Shown: one piece after another, positions 53,861 through 64,000 of the stretch
Position numbering within the stretch: position 1 is the stretch's first letter
Layout of the letters: each line of letters begins with the position of its first letter
Assembly (NCBI GenBank): GCA_964016885.1
Contig: OZ024743.1
Span: 160,736,712-160,800,711 of the forward strand
Length of the DNA: 64,000 nucleotides
Direction: 5' to 3'
DNA from: Eledone cirrhosa
Taxonomy: Eukaryota; Mollusca; Cephalopoda; Octopoda; Eledonidae
Position numbers and translations under genes: made by a program
Notes under the pieces: generated by a model
The model's database searches: none
Seen by the model: only the letters and a program-made list of their open reading frames with translations
Told to the model about the DNA's origin: nothing

Positions 53861-54332
53861 TATTCATCTCCCATTTTTCTTACTATCAATCGTTGCATTT
53901 TACGCTATATCTCTCCTTTGTTTCCTAATATTTCTATCAATCTCACTCTTTTTATTTCTCCTTCATTTCCTCTTCCTATCCCATTTTCTCTATCATCCTC
54001 TCTTCTCCCATCTCCCTATCTGTCTCTCCTATCTTCATCTAACCCATTGTCACTTTACACTGTATACTTTATATTTTTCTCTTATTAATCTCCTTCAACT
54101 TTCACTCTCTCATTTCTTCTTTCTGCTCATCCCCACCTTACGGTCATTTTATTTCTCTCATCCTCACCCTGCAGCTCACTTTCTATCATTCATACTCTAT
54201 TTCTCTCCACCCCTCTATATCTACGTATTCTCAATAGGTTAAATGTATTTTTGATGTTGATACAATAATGGCATCATATGAAGCAGTTGTTAGAATATCA
54301 AACATGACACCGTACACAAACACACACATACA

Positions 54333-54385
54333 TGTTTGGAGGTGTACATGCCCGCCTCCAAATATACATGTACGCCTCCAAACAT
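54333..54385. repeat. Small inverted repeat
   Basis: TGTTTGGAGGTGTACATG at 54333-54350 faces CATGTACGCCTCCAAACA at 54368-54385, 18-bp arms with one mismatch and a 17-bp loop. Function unknown. The following stretch to 56343 shows no recognised gene. Confidence 0.7.
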
Positions 54386-56343
54386 ATACACAGATGTATA
54401 CACATTAACACGTATATAGGACATGCAGATATGCATATATTGGTATATTCGCTCATATAGTGCATACGTCGGTGCATACATACACTCCTGCATACATAAA
54501 CATCTATACTCTCTTTCATAGAGAATCAAGCATACAAACATACAAATACAACTCTCTCTCTACGCACGAATACACTAACCTCCAGAGACAGTTATACGTA
54601 TACACACACGGTACACTCTCACATAAACACGTGAACATACTATTATGACTTGTGTAATATTGAGCCAGTAATGTATACAAGCTCGTAAACACACACAAAC
54701 ACACAAACAATAACATTAATACACACTCGCAAATGCACATACCCCGTTAGATTATACGGATTTGGGGCTTATGATTTATATCAATGGTCCCTTTTTGGGG
54801 GGTTTATAGTTTCAGGAGAGACACGGAAAGGGGTCGTGCAAGATTATAATCATTCTTATTATACAGAAACTACGTAATATGACGTTTGCAGCTTGAGAAC
54901 ATCTGTCTAGACCCTAGTAGTGGAAAATAGAAGTGCGTGTAAGTGGCTCGTTTAACTGGAAATAAAGATGATGTAGTAAGAACGTGCGTGTTCTAACTTT
55001 TCTTTGAGTGGTATGGAAGATGTATGAGGTTAAATATAACCGTTTGGTTTATATTTGGCTTGGGTTCTAAGTGGGCTTTCTTTTCTGATCGTATTTAATT
55101 ACGGATTAAGGCAAACGACGTAATATCCATGCAGTGTGACCGTCAAGTAATATTGCACTTTCTCCACTGTCGAATATTTTCTGTACACGCACAGATTCTG
55201 GTGATGTCTAAAGTGAAGATGCTTAAATTGGACTCGATTAGATCATTCAGTTGCTGGTCCTCTGTACTTGTTGTTAGCGGCATGCATTGCAACACAGTGT
55301 TTGGGGCTAGCGAGGCTGTTAATGTTTTAGCTATTTCTAAATGTCTTTTGTTTTTTCATGTTTGTCTGTGTTGAGTGGGAGAGGTAGTATTTCGATGATA
55401 TGCTAGTAGTGTTCTAGTGTGTTGAATATGCGTCTGGAGGTTTGGAAGTATTTTTCCTGTAGTACCAAGGTTCAACCTATTGCAACAACAAACTGTGCCC
55501 CTGATATGTCCAGATAGTCTTTCATTTTAAGTATTTGTGTTTCTGTGTCAATGTGCTCTGAGGATGTGCTTGTGTGTTTCACGAGCTTGTACATATTGCT
55601 GACTCAATATTACACGAGACATATTAGTGTGTTCGCGTGTTTGTGCGTCTGTGTGTATATGTGTATATGAGTGATTATGTGTGTGTGTGCGTGCTAGTGT
55701 GTGTATGATGTGTATAAGTGTTCCTGGGTGTTAGTGTATTCGTGTGTAGAGAGAGTTTAAGGGCACTAGTTTACTATGACTTAAATAGAACAGCAACCTA
55801 CACAGGGCCGATTTAATCTGTTTATACACCCTTGTTGGTTCTGTTGGTTATATATGGTACCTATGAATGTTTGTTTATTTTGGCTAATTATACATTTAGT
55901 TGTAGAGACTGCGAATGCTGGAGGTTCTTGCAACAACAAACTATAAACAAATATCTTTTCATTTTTTCGTATTTTTGTTTTAGTCTATATGTGGTTTGTA
56001 TAAAGCCCGAGATGATGCACTAATTTATATTCTATTTAGGACTAAATTGTGGTTTGTTGTGGGGAGATTAGAGTCCCACTCTGAGCTGACATAAACTGAT
56101 GAATCTAATGCCTTTCAGTTGGATAAATGCGACACATGTGAATGCTTCATATATGCGTGTACGCTGTTCTATCTTCTGTAATGTCTTCTGTGCTGTGTGA
56201 ATGTTGTGGGGGATGTATGTATGTAATCCTCAGTATATGTTTATGTCGATGAGTGTGAGGTGTTGTGTTTAATGTTACTTAATGTTGCTAGTAAAAACGG
56301 TGATTGTAGATTCTTTGAATTGCACTTTGGCGTTTGGGAAACA

Positions 56344-56596
56344 GGTATATAAGTAATTAATTGTTTCTTATATAGGCACAAGGCCAGCAATTTTGGCGGA
56401 GGGGAAAGTCGATTAAAACAACCCCAGTGCGTGACTGGTACTTTATTTTATCGTCCCCGTAAGGATGAAAGGCAAAGTTAACCTCGGCCGGATTTGAACT
56501 CAGATCATAAAGGACCGTAACTCTATGCTGCAAAGCATGGCGTCCGGCCCGCTACCGACACTGCCAATCCACCGCCCTAGGTATACAAGTAATTAA
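56344..56596 (-). mobile_element. tRNA-derived SINE with 17-bp target site duplications
   Basis: The body 56361-56579 on the minus strand begins GGGCGGTGGATTGGCAG, has the B-box-like GAGTTCAAATCCGGCC and the TTGCCTTTCATCCTTACGGG block, and ends TTGTGCCTATATAAGAAACA. It is flanked by GGTATATAAGTAATTAA (56344-56360) and GGTATACAAGTAATTAA (56580-56596), a 17-bp target duplication with one mismatch. It is the most complete copy, with an extra segment ACTGGGGTTGTTTTAATCGA that copies 1 and 2 lack. Confidence 0.9.
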
Positions 56597-59289
56597 TATT
56601 GTGCTGGAATAATTTGTAGCAATGGCTGGAGCATAGTAAGGAGATATATGCGTGGTGTACTTTGTGTATGAGACTGTATATTCTATGGGCAGATGGGAAA
56701 AGGTAAATGTATGTATAGAACGAAAAGAATAGTTGAGAAAACTGATTCATGTGGAACATCATTCGGGAAATGAAAAACACTCTGAATGCCTGTGTATACT
56801 ACATAGGTTCGGACATCTAAGAGATAGTTTGGTAGCTAATGTTTTGTGTTGATTCTTCTGTATGCGTTGAGTACTTTGTTTAGCGCATAGGAATTTGACG
56901 AGTATGTTTGTTAGGGACTTTAAAATTGCAATGAGCCCACTTTTTTCGGATTGTGGGAAGCAGGTAGCATTGATATGAGAAGTTGGGTGTATTGGTATAT
57001 GTACTAATGCCTTTAGAGTATATTTTTAGGTGTATTTCTGTAATTTTGTCAGGCCTTAACACTTTTCAGTTTGGCGATTTCCCCATAACTTTTCTAATAT
57101 TCTAATGGATGGAAGTGGCCTAAGTTTTGATCTGTCTTGCGTTTCGTATTTCTGTCTACATTATAGCGTTTGGTTCTTAGTGGATGACTCTGGAAAATGT
57201 GTTTGATAAGTGAACTCACTTGGTGTTGAAGTGTGGGTATTTTGCTTTAGATTGCTAATGTGATATAAGGTCTGCTTTGTCAACTGTTGGAATTTTGATG
57301 CTGATAACTACTCTGTGTAATGTTTTACAACTTATTTTGTAGTTCGCTAATTGTCTGATGTGTTGTTGGGGTGGATATTTCCTTTATTTCTATGTTTAGT
57401 AGATTGATCTGAATTGATGTTTAAAAGTTGTGTATAGGGCTGTTTCTGGTTTACACTAAATTGGCTACTAACTGGACTTACATATCTTACATCACTTTGT
57501 AGGGGGTATATATATGCGTAACGCATCACTTGTGTTTAACGATTATGATGTTAAAAGCATTGAACTATAAATCTCTATCGTATTGGAAATGGTTGCACTG
57601 CATACATTTGATGTCTATAGAGAAGTTTTTGTTTTGTTCTTTGATGATTTTCTTATCATGATGGGAAGGTGGCCAAAAGAGAATTGAGGAACTATTAGAG
57701 TGTAATATCTAGGAATATAAGCAAAAATTGATGTCTCGAGAGATATCGTGGTAGTTTACTTAATGAGATGCACGAGTCTTTTGGTATGGGTTGTTTAGTA
57801 TGTAAAGGGAGATTAGTCATGATACCATTATCTTATGTCTTGTTTTATTTAAATTGCTTTTATACCAGGATATGATGTATTCATTCAAGTCTCCCTCATT
57901 TTGTGGAGATTAGGAATATGATAAAAGTTTATAGTTGGTTATGTAATGGCTGAAGTGGTTGGTAAGTTTGGTGGTGGTATCTATCCATTTATCATATTAA
58001 TGTTATTTATGTTGGTGTTTTTTTATTTTAAATACTGCCAATTCTAGTTTTTCTGCCGTTATATGAACATTCAAATGTCATTTGTGACATTTGTGTAAAG
58101 TATGCCGGAAGCTACGTACTTCATATGGTATGTTTTGTGTTTTGATATGCTCAGCCTTCTGAAGCTTTAATTAGGGAATGGAGGTGTTGTTTTACATCAC
58201 CTCGTCAAAAGGAGACGGATATTGTTCATTATCTTTTTGTTTGACCTCTCTGACTGGAGACCTTGCACGGATGGCTGCAACAGAGCAAACTTTGATAAAG
58301 TACACAGGATTGTGGTATTAAACAATGTAACAGATTAGGTCTACCACAAAGCATTTGTTCCTGTGTTATTGTAATTTGAATGACGTATGAAACAATACAT
58401 TTTAAGTTCCATAATTTTTTTGCATGGAGCATTATATGGCAGTACATCAACAGTTTTTGTTTCGTAATTACGAGGTTTAGATTTGTGTTTGAAGTAATGG
58501 GATACTCTAGAATTGTTTATATTCTGTGCAGAATATAAATTTGAACAGAGAGATAATGGCAAGACTTCCTGTTTTATTAGTGTTGTTATGGTTTCTGACT
58601 TGAGAGTTATTTATGTGAGCACAACGGAATTGTATTGGCTGTTTTTAATTAAGCGAAATTGTTGGTGGAATGTGTTTAACTTTTCAAAGATTTAATGTTT
58701 TCTTCGTGTAGAGATTGCTTTCAGATTCTTATCTCAGTCAGTGTATAAGTGTCAAATGGAATAGATTAACTACGTGCATTCATATTTAATGGAATTTGGC
58801 TGTTATTCCTAGCTAGTTAAATTACCGCGTAGAGGTTTCCGATTTTGATTCGCTGTTATTGATGGTGAAGTTAGTTTGGCTCAATGTTAGCACTGAATTA
58901 GCGGGCCTCTTACCAAAACGTCTTAAGGACGGTTGGGTGAGATTTAAAGGAGATTTGACTGATATTACGTACTTGTAACATAACTAGTATATTTGTTTAA
59001 TAGACGTTCCTTTCGTGTTATTGTTATTTAGCCCCAAATCAGCACTAATCAATTTGATCTGTAATAAATGGTGTTAATAATGTGAACACACCATGTTTCT
59101 TTTTAGCTTCAGCGTATGTAGGATAACTCGAAATAATCCATACAGATATGAAGGTATTAACCATAAACTGTGCTATAGCTATACAATTAAAAACCAGTAA
59201 AATTGATTAATAAACTCAGATGGCCATCTCTGATTACCTCTATGATAAACGAACAACCTTAACATCACCAATAATTATCATAAATATAT
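56597..59289. other. Long stretch without recognised gene
   Basis: About 2.7 kb of AT-rich sequence. The longest open frames are under 75 codons on either strand and resemble no family I know. It is either intron, intergenic DNA or old repeats beyond recognition. Confidence 0.6.
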
Positions 59290-60815
59290 ATTTCTTCTTC
59301 TTCTTCTTCTTCGATCACTTATTCCTGGGAGGATCGTGGGGGAAGAGTCGTGAAACACTCATTCCAGGGGTCCTGCCAAAAGCAACCGTCTGCAGCTGAT
59401 CCAGCAGATTCCCCAAGCGTGAACAGCAAAGCCCATGGGTGTTAACCAACCAACTTGCTCGGGGTCTACCCCTGGGTCACCTACCGGTTGGTTTTACCCG
59501 TAACATGTGTCCAACGATTCTTTCCTGAGACATTCTAACCATATTCCCATAGTATTAGAGTTTGTAATCTCTCAATTCGGAGAGGTAGCGACTCTACCTG
59601 GAGTGACTCGGTAATATCCGACTTACGCACTCTATCGGGTAACGATGCACCAAAGACCTTTCGGGGAATCCCCACTTCAGCCGCCTGTATTTGTGATCGT
59701 ATTCATTCAGTCATTATTAAAGATTCATGATCATAGGTAAGGGTTAGCACAAATACCGAATTGAAGATAGCTAGTTTTACTTTTACACCTACCTCGGCTT
59801 TTACACCTTCTTTTACACCTTCTTCTGATTACCGAATGCTGAATGTGGCGCATTACTGCACCAACATCTGCAATTTATGCACTTATTTCAGCCTCCTGCC
59901 TTTCATCACTCGTGAACACGGCCCGAGACACTTCAAATCTCAACCTACTTCAGTGCAACTCCATTCAGATGTTGAGTGCTCTGCGCAGGCTTCCATGTAA
60001 GGACGAGTGTTTCAGTTTCGCTGCACTGATCTTCATTCCAGCCATGCAGTACTCGGCATCAAACCTATCAACAGGAAGTAGGAGATCACCTTCTGTCGAG
60101 TTAAGTAACACCATGTCGTCTGCAAATTCCAGCTGACTAATGATACTGCCGCCAGTCATGATATTACTTCCAACCCGGCTGCGCATGTCAATCCTGTAAA
60201 TAATGAACAGGAGAGGTGACTACGCTACCTTGGCAGAGTCCGACTCCAGCATGAATGGTTTCCATTTAACACCATTTATCGAAACACAAATACACATACA
60301 TTTGTTTAGAGAGATAAGGGCAGCAGCAAGCTGACCATCGATCCCATACTCCTACACAAGCTTCCACAGCAGGTCCTGAGGAACGTAGCTATATGCCATT
60401 TCGAGGTCTATAAAACATTACTCTCAAGATATCCCGAAGACCTGCCATAGTGTGAACATCTAGTCGGTTGTGTGGCGTCCGGAGCGAAAACGACACTGTT
60501 CATCAGCTGGCTTGGACTCGAATACCTCCCTGCATCTCTTTGCCAAACAATTAGCATAGACTTTACCGGAGAGGCTTAACAATGAGATCCCTCTCTAATT
60601 GGAACAATCTCTCTTGTCACCACTCTTATGACTTCCGATTGCCATTTGAGCTCATAAATTGCTTTTGTGACTTCAGCCTCCGGGAGATTAGTCCCCGCTC
60701 CCAGATACACCTCGTGTACATCAGAAGAGGCTGTAGTGATCGGGTTTAGGAGAACACCAAAATATTCTCTCCTCATCGCGAGGATGCACCTCTCTGAAGA
60801 GAAGAGAACCCTTAT
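59290..60815 (-). pseudogene. Decayed LINE, reverse transcriptase C-terminal half
   Basis: On the minus strand from the right: [22 protein letters not shown], scattered RT motif pieces, then MRSRVGSNIMTGGSIISQLEF with FADDMVLL (RT catalytic motif C) and VDRFDAEYCMAGMKIS at 60186-59965. A degraded C-terminal tail follows, ending in LPPRSSQE beside a (GAA)n end at 59292-59312. This set is typical of a common APE-type LINE whose proteins end in a GRPRxRWxD-like block. Many stops are present. The 5' side runs into a (TA)n tract near 60822. Confidence 0.75.
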
Positions 60816-60821
60816 AGAGAA

Positions 60822-61130
<309 letters not shown>

Positions 61131-61249
61131 CGAAGGAAATGTGGTAAGGAACCAGGTGGACCATAACGCACCAAAGTACTCAATACTTGAGGTAGTAGAG
61201 TGGGTAATAGGAACCAGTAGGACCCCGACAGCTGAGCTCAAGCCGTTTC

Positions 61250-61287
61250 GACAATCACTTTGACCATATATGGTCAAAGTGATTGTC
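61250..61287. repeat. Perfect 38-bp palindrome
   Basis: GACAATCACTTTGACCATA followed directly by its exact reverse complement, with no loop. It sits at the place where the left arm departs from the right arm of the inverted-repeat element. Confidence 0.92.
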
Positions 61288-62343
61288 AAAAATCAGTAGT
61301 AATTCTGTGGTTGCAAATTAGTAGGGGAGATGGTGGCTAAACCTGCCAGTAAGAGAAAGAGGGGAGGGGGTGGAGTAGACCCAATCAAGCGTTGGTAGTA
61401 CCAGCTACAGCTGGGCATGAGGTCAAAGAAGATACAGGGGAGGGGGAGGGGGAGGAAGTCGGAACGGTAGGTAGAACAATGGGGGGTAGAAATATATAGA
61501 AAAGCAAATAAGTGTAAAGAAAAAAGTAAAGTAAATTAAATTCTACGACCTAGGTGTCAGGCTATTGGTAGGCTAGAATAAAATAAAGAAAGAAAGAAAG
61601 AAGTAAATAAATAAATAAATAAATAACGAAAAAAGTAAAAGAACTAGGTGGGACGGAATAGGCAAGGACCCTTTTAAGAGGTATAAGTACGTAAATGATA
61701 CGGTGACGGGTCAACAAAAGGGGCCAAATACTAAAGAGACTACCACGAAATACACAATAAAGGTTTCCATCCCGGGCCAGCAACGACCCAGTGCAGCAAA
61801 GTGAACTTGTACGAGATAGTAATTCTGAGTCCCGAGAAAAATATATACTAATGCTAACTCTAAAAGATCTAAGACAAGCTACATGAAAGTTCGTACGAAA
61901 TAAAGGTAGAATACGGAGAAATAAATTCAGAATCCCCCCCGCCCAGAAGAAAAGCGAAGCAAGAGATACTGAAACGAAAAAATAAGGCATAAGTGCCACT
62001 AAGAAATATAGAGGGCACAGAGAATAGTGGGAGCGGTCGGAAAAAGGGGGCAAGTATCCGGGGTCTAAGCCAACTGCTATAAAGGGCGGAGTCCGCCAAA
62101 TCTATCATAGACTAGGGGAGGGGGTGGTGGGGTACTAAGGCTACATGGGGCCAAAGGGCAGCCTCGGGTGGGCGAGAAAAGACGCCGACAAAGGAGAAGA
62201 GCTGGGGTAGAAGGACAAAGGAGAGAGGGGGGAAGGAAATAAAGGAAGCGATAAAAGAATACAAAGAAGATCTTACGTCTTCCTTGGCAAGCAGGGGTTA
62301 CCCATTGCAAAATCGGCAAGTGGGGTGTTATAGCCCTAGTCTA

Positions 62344-62365
62344 CCCCCCCCCCCCCCCCCCCCCC
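62344..62365. repeat. C22 homopolymer
   Basis: Run of 22 cytosines, equal to a G run after the GIY-YIG remnant on the coding (minus) strand. Length is likely unstable and may be misread. Confidence 0.9.
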
Positions 62366-62700
62366 GGGTCATTATGGGGTTTGAGGGCGAGGTAAGTCCT
62401 ACGCAATCTATGTTTACATGCAGTAACCAGTTCATCTTTCTTGTTTAGGAGTTGGTCCGTCGAAAACAGCATTTGTAAAGTTTCCTCCGAGCATAAATTG
62501 CACGGACGGCGTCCTCCCGTGTAAGAATTGGCTCTGGACAGTAATCTCCAAGTGAGATCATAGGTGATGTTGTTGTCCTTGAGGTCCCATATGTGGCCCG
62601 AAAGAGTAGTGGCGTGACGCAGGGCCGGGTTTCGGAAGGTATGTCTATGTTGGTATAGCCGGGTCTTGAAGTCACATGCGGTAAGTCCTATATACTGGCA
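62366..62700 (-). pseudogene. GIY-YIG domain remnant, Penelope-like
   Basis: Translating the minus strand from 62700: CQYIGLTACDFKTRLYQHRH, then FRNPALRHATTLSGHIWDLK, DLTWRLLSRANSY, CNLCSEETLQML and NKKDELVTACKHRLRRTYLA. YIG, the conserved Arg of KTR, the TxLSxHIWxLK block, the CNLC pair and the final CxH are all typical of the Penelope-type GIY-YIG nuclease C-terminus. The first strand (Y-x-x-x-C) is missing because the frame begins inside the inverted arm, where a TAA at 62706-62704 precedes it. Confidence 0.75.
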
Positions 62701-62890
62701 GGTTTAGCCACCATCTCCCCTACTAATTTGCAACCACAGAATTACTACTGATTTTTGACAATCACTTTGACCATATATGGAATTACCCCTTGAGAAGATC
62801 GGCTATTTAAATACCAGGATAAATTTTCATTTAGTCCAGAATTAGCCGTCGAAACGGCTTGAGCTCAGCTGTCGGGGTCCTACTGGTTCC

Positions 62891-62892
<2 letters not shown>

Positions 62893-62924
<32 letters not shown>

Positions 62925-64000
62925 CGCTTTCTTGATAGCAGGTGTGGAGCAGGGTTTATAATTACGAAGTCAGTGGATCCAGCCCATAACACATTCTGAC
63001 AGCCGGGGTTAGTATTCTCAAGCCGCCCGGAGTCTCTTTGTCGTAAAGTAGGCTTTTTTAGAGGCGGCCTTTACTTGCCTCGTCATATCTACGTCACAAG
63101 TGTCACCCATTGCTCCGTTTCACATTGTTTGTAATTAGCTACCACTCATCTGGCCTATTGAAATATTATTACTGATGTGTCTTTTGAAAATAGATTACAG
63201 TTTACATAAACAATCTTTTTAAAATATTAGCATGTTTAAATGCTAAGTCTCTTTCAGTTTCGTTTTGTATTCCTTATGTTTGATCAAGCAATTGAGTTCA
63301 AGGTCATACCTTTTATAAGCTGCAAACAAATCATTACAAGTAAGATACACCCAATTTTTGTTTACTTCTAAGAACGAAAAACTTTTAGCTGTAACTTTTT
63401 TCGATCATTAGTTTAGTACTAACCATTTCAGAAATGGTTACTTTTATACACATTAAAACATTTATTTAAAATATTTAAAACAAATAAGCAAATGAACCTT
63501 AAATGTCGCCATCATTAAAAGTGATTAAAGACGCTACCAGCAAATAATCAATTCAAAATTTAAATTCACACATCAATATCAATATTTAATGATGCATAAT
63601 AAATGCTCGCAAGTTGTTTTATGGTTTTTTTTTTTTTTATTAATGACAATATGCGCAATTCTAATTGGCTGTAATAAAGGTTAGACTATTAGGCCGTCAA
63701 TTCGTAAATATTAATATCATAAAACAGGCAAAGAGATATCTGTTTATGACTTATAGTAGCAAATATTATTAAATCACTATTTTGATCTTAAGGTGGAAAT
63801 GGTTTTTCATGTGCGTTTTTAGAGAATTTTGACAACAGCGGTAATTTCAAATTCTAATGCAAACGAAATTTTCATTGTGGAGGAATGCTTCTGGGAGAAA
63901 GACTCTCCCTTTGTCTTATTGGTGTTGTTACCTTTGCTACTGTCATTGTTGTTGTTGTTGTTTAGTCCATCTCGTATCTTTTTTTGTATTTGTTTGTTTT
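62893..64000. other. No recognised feature
   Basis: A short (TA)n at 62892-62925 is followed by about 1 kb of AT-rich DNA without convincing open frames, repeats or motifs, up to the window end. Confidence 0.6.

Larger units (their letters stand above)
61208..62892 (-). mobile_element. Penelope-like fragment with inverted ends (GIY-YIG remnant)
   Basis: Arms 61208-61348 and 62696-62892 are reverse complements from TAGGAACCAGTAGGACCCCG to GGCTAAACCTGCCA. About 90 bp in the middle of the right arm are replaced in the left arm by a perfect 38-bp palindrome at 61250-61287. Between the arms lie, on the minus strand, a GIY-YIG coding remnant, a 22-base C run and a purine/pyrimidine-skewed region. 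Truncated Penelope-like elements with inverted terminal repeats look like this. The family differs from PLE1 and from 23444-24284. Confidence 0.72.

Noticed and set aside
61562..62319. Minus-strand frames of 80-163 codons rich in Phe, Leu, Ser and Pro
   Set aside because: They translate a pyrimidine-skewed non-coding stretch of the inverted-repeat element and show no domain; the hydrophobic look is compositional.

Overview
The window looks like repeat-rich, AT-rich, intron-style eukaryotic DNA, most probably from a cephalopod mollusc such as an octopus. I infer this from three or more copies of a tRNA-derived SINE of the cephalopod type, very long (TA)n, (CA)n and (TAA)n tracts, several Penelope-like elements, and non-LTR retrotransposons filling most of the sequence. 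I found no host protein-coding gene, rRNA, tRNA, bacterial operon or CRISPR array. Nearly every open reading frame belongs to a mobile element or is an artefact of a simple repeat.

Layout. 1-15560: a head-to-tail tandem array of the 3' half of one restriction-like-endonuclease (RLE) LINE, probably R4/Dong-like. It has one broken edge copy (U0) and seven copies (U1-U7) with a period of 2014 bp. Each copy carries the same 584-codon C-terminal frame (end of reverse transcriptase, zinc knuckle, RLE nuclease) and ends in (TAA)n. 15670-16972: two abutting Helitron-like non-autonomous copies. 17331-17448: a hairpin with hammerhead-like cores. 17872-20104: a decayed APE-type LINE on the minus strand. 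20570-22850: a complex repeat. About 22860-23214: a mariner-like transposase remnant. 23444-24284: a Penelope-like fragment with inverted ends. 24440-24960: another inverted pair. 25065-30377: a nearly complete Penelope-like element (PLE1) with direct terminal repeats, one of them split by a SINE.

31266-38833: a second tandem series, units A to D, of a different RLE LINE. The middle unit B is a clear unequal-crossover hybrid. 38833-44733: an almost intact two-ORF APE-type LINE on the minus strand, followed by a 3' fragment of the same family and a SINE, all abutting (AAT)n tracts. 45429-47310: a hairpin, a SINE and an RT scrap. 47503-49991: a truncated second copy of the PLE1 family. 49992-53440: TA tracts, AT-rich DNA and a large 324/326-bp palindrome. 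53441-59290: mostly unannotatable, with one SINE bounded by clean 17-bp target duplications. 59290-60815: a decayed LINE on the minus strand. 61208-62892: an inverted-repeat Penelope-like fragment with a GIY-YIG remnant. 62893-64000: nothing recognised.

How it works together. This is not a pathway but a record of retrotransposition and recombination. (TAA)n tails and tracts seem to act as landing sites for RLE LINEs, an APE LINE and a SINE. Once two truncated copies lay head to tail, unequal crossing over expanded them into satellites. Penelope-like copies tend to end at (TA)n tracts and carry palindromic or repeated ends with hammerhead-like motifs. Coordinates of element edges are read by eye and may be off by several bases.
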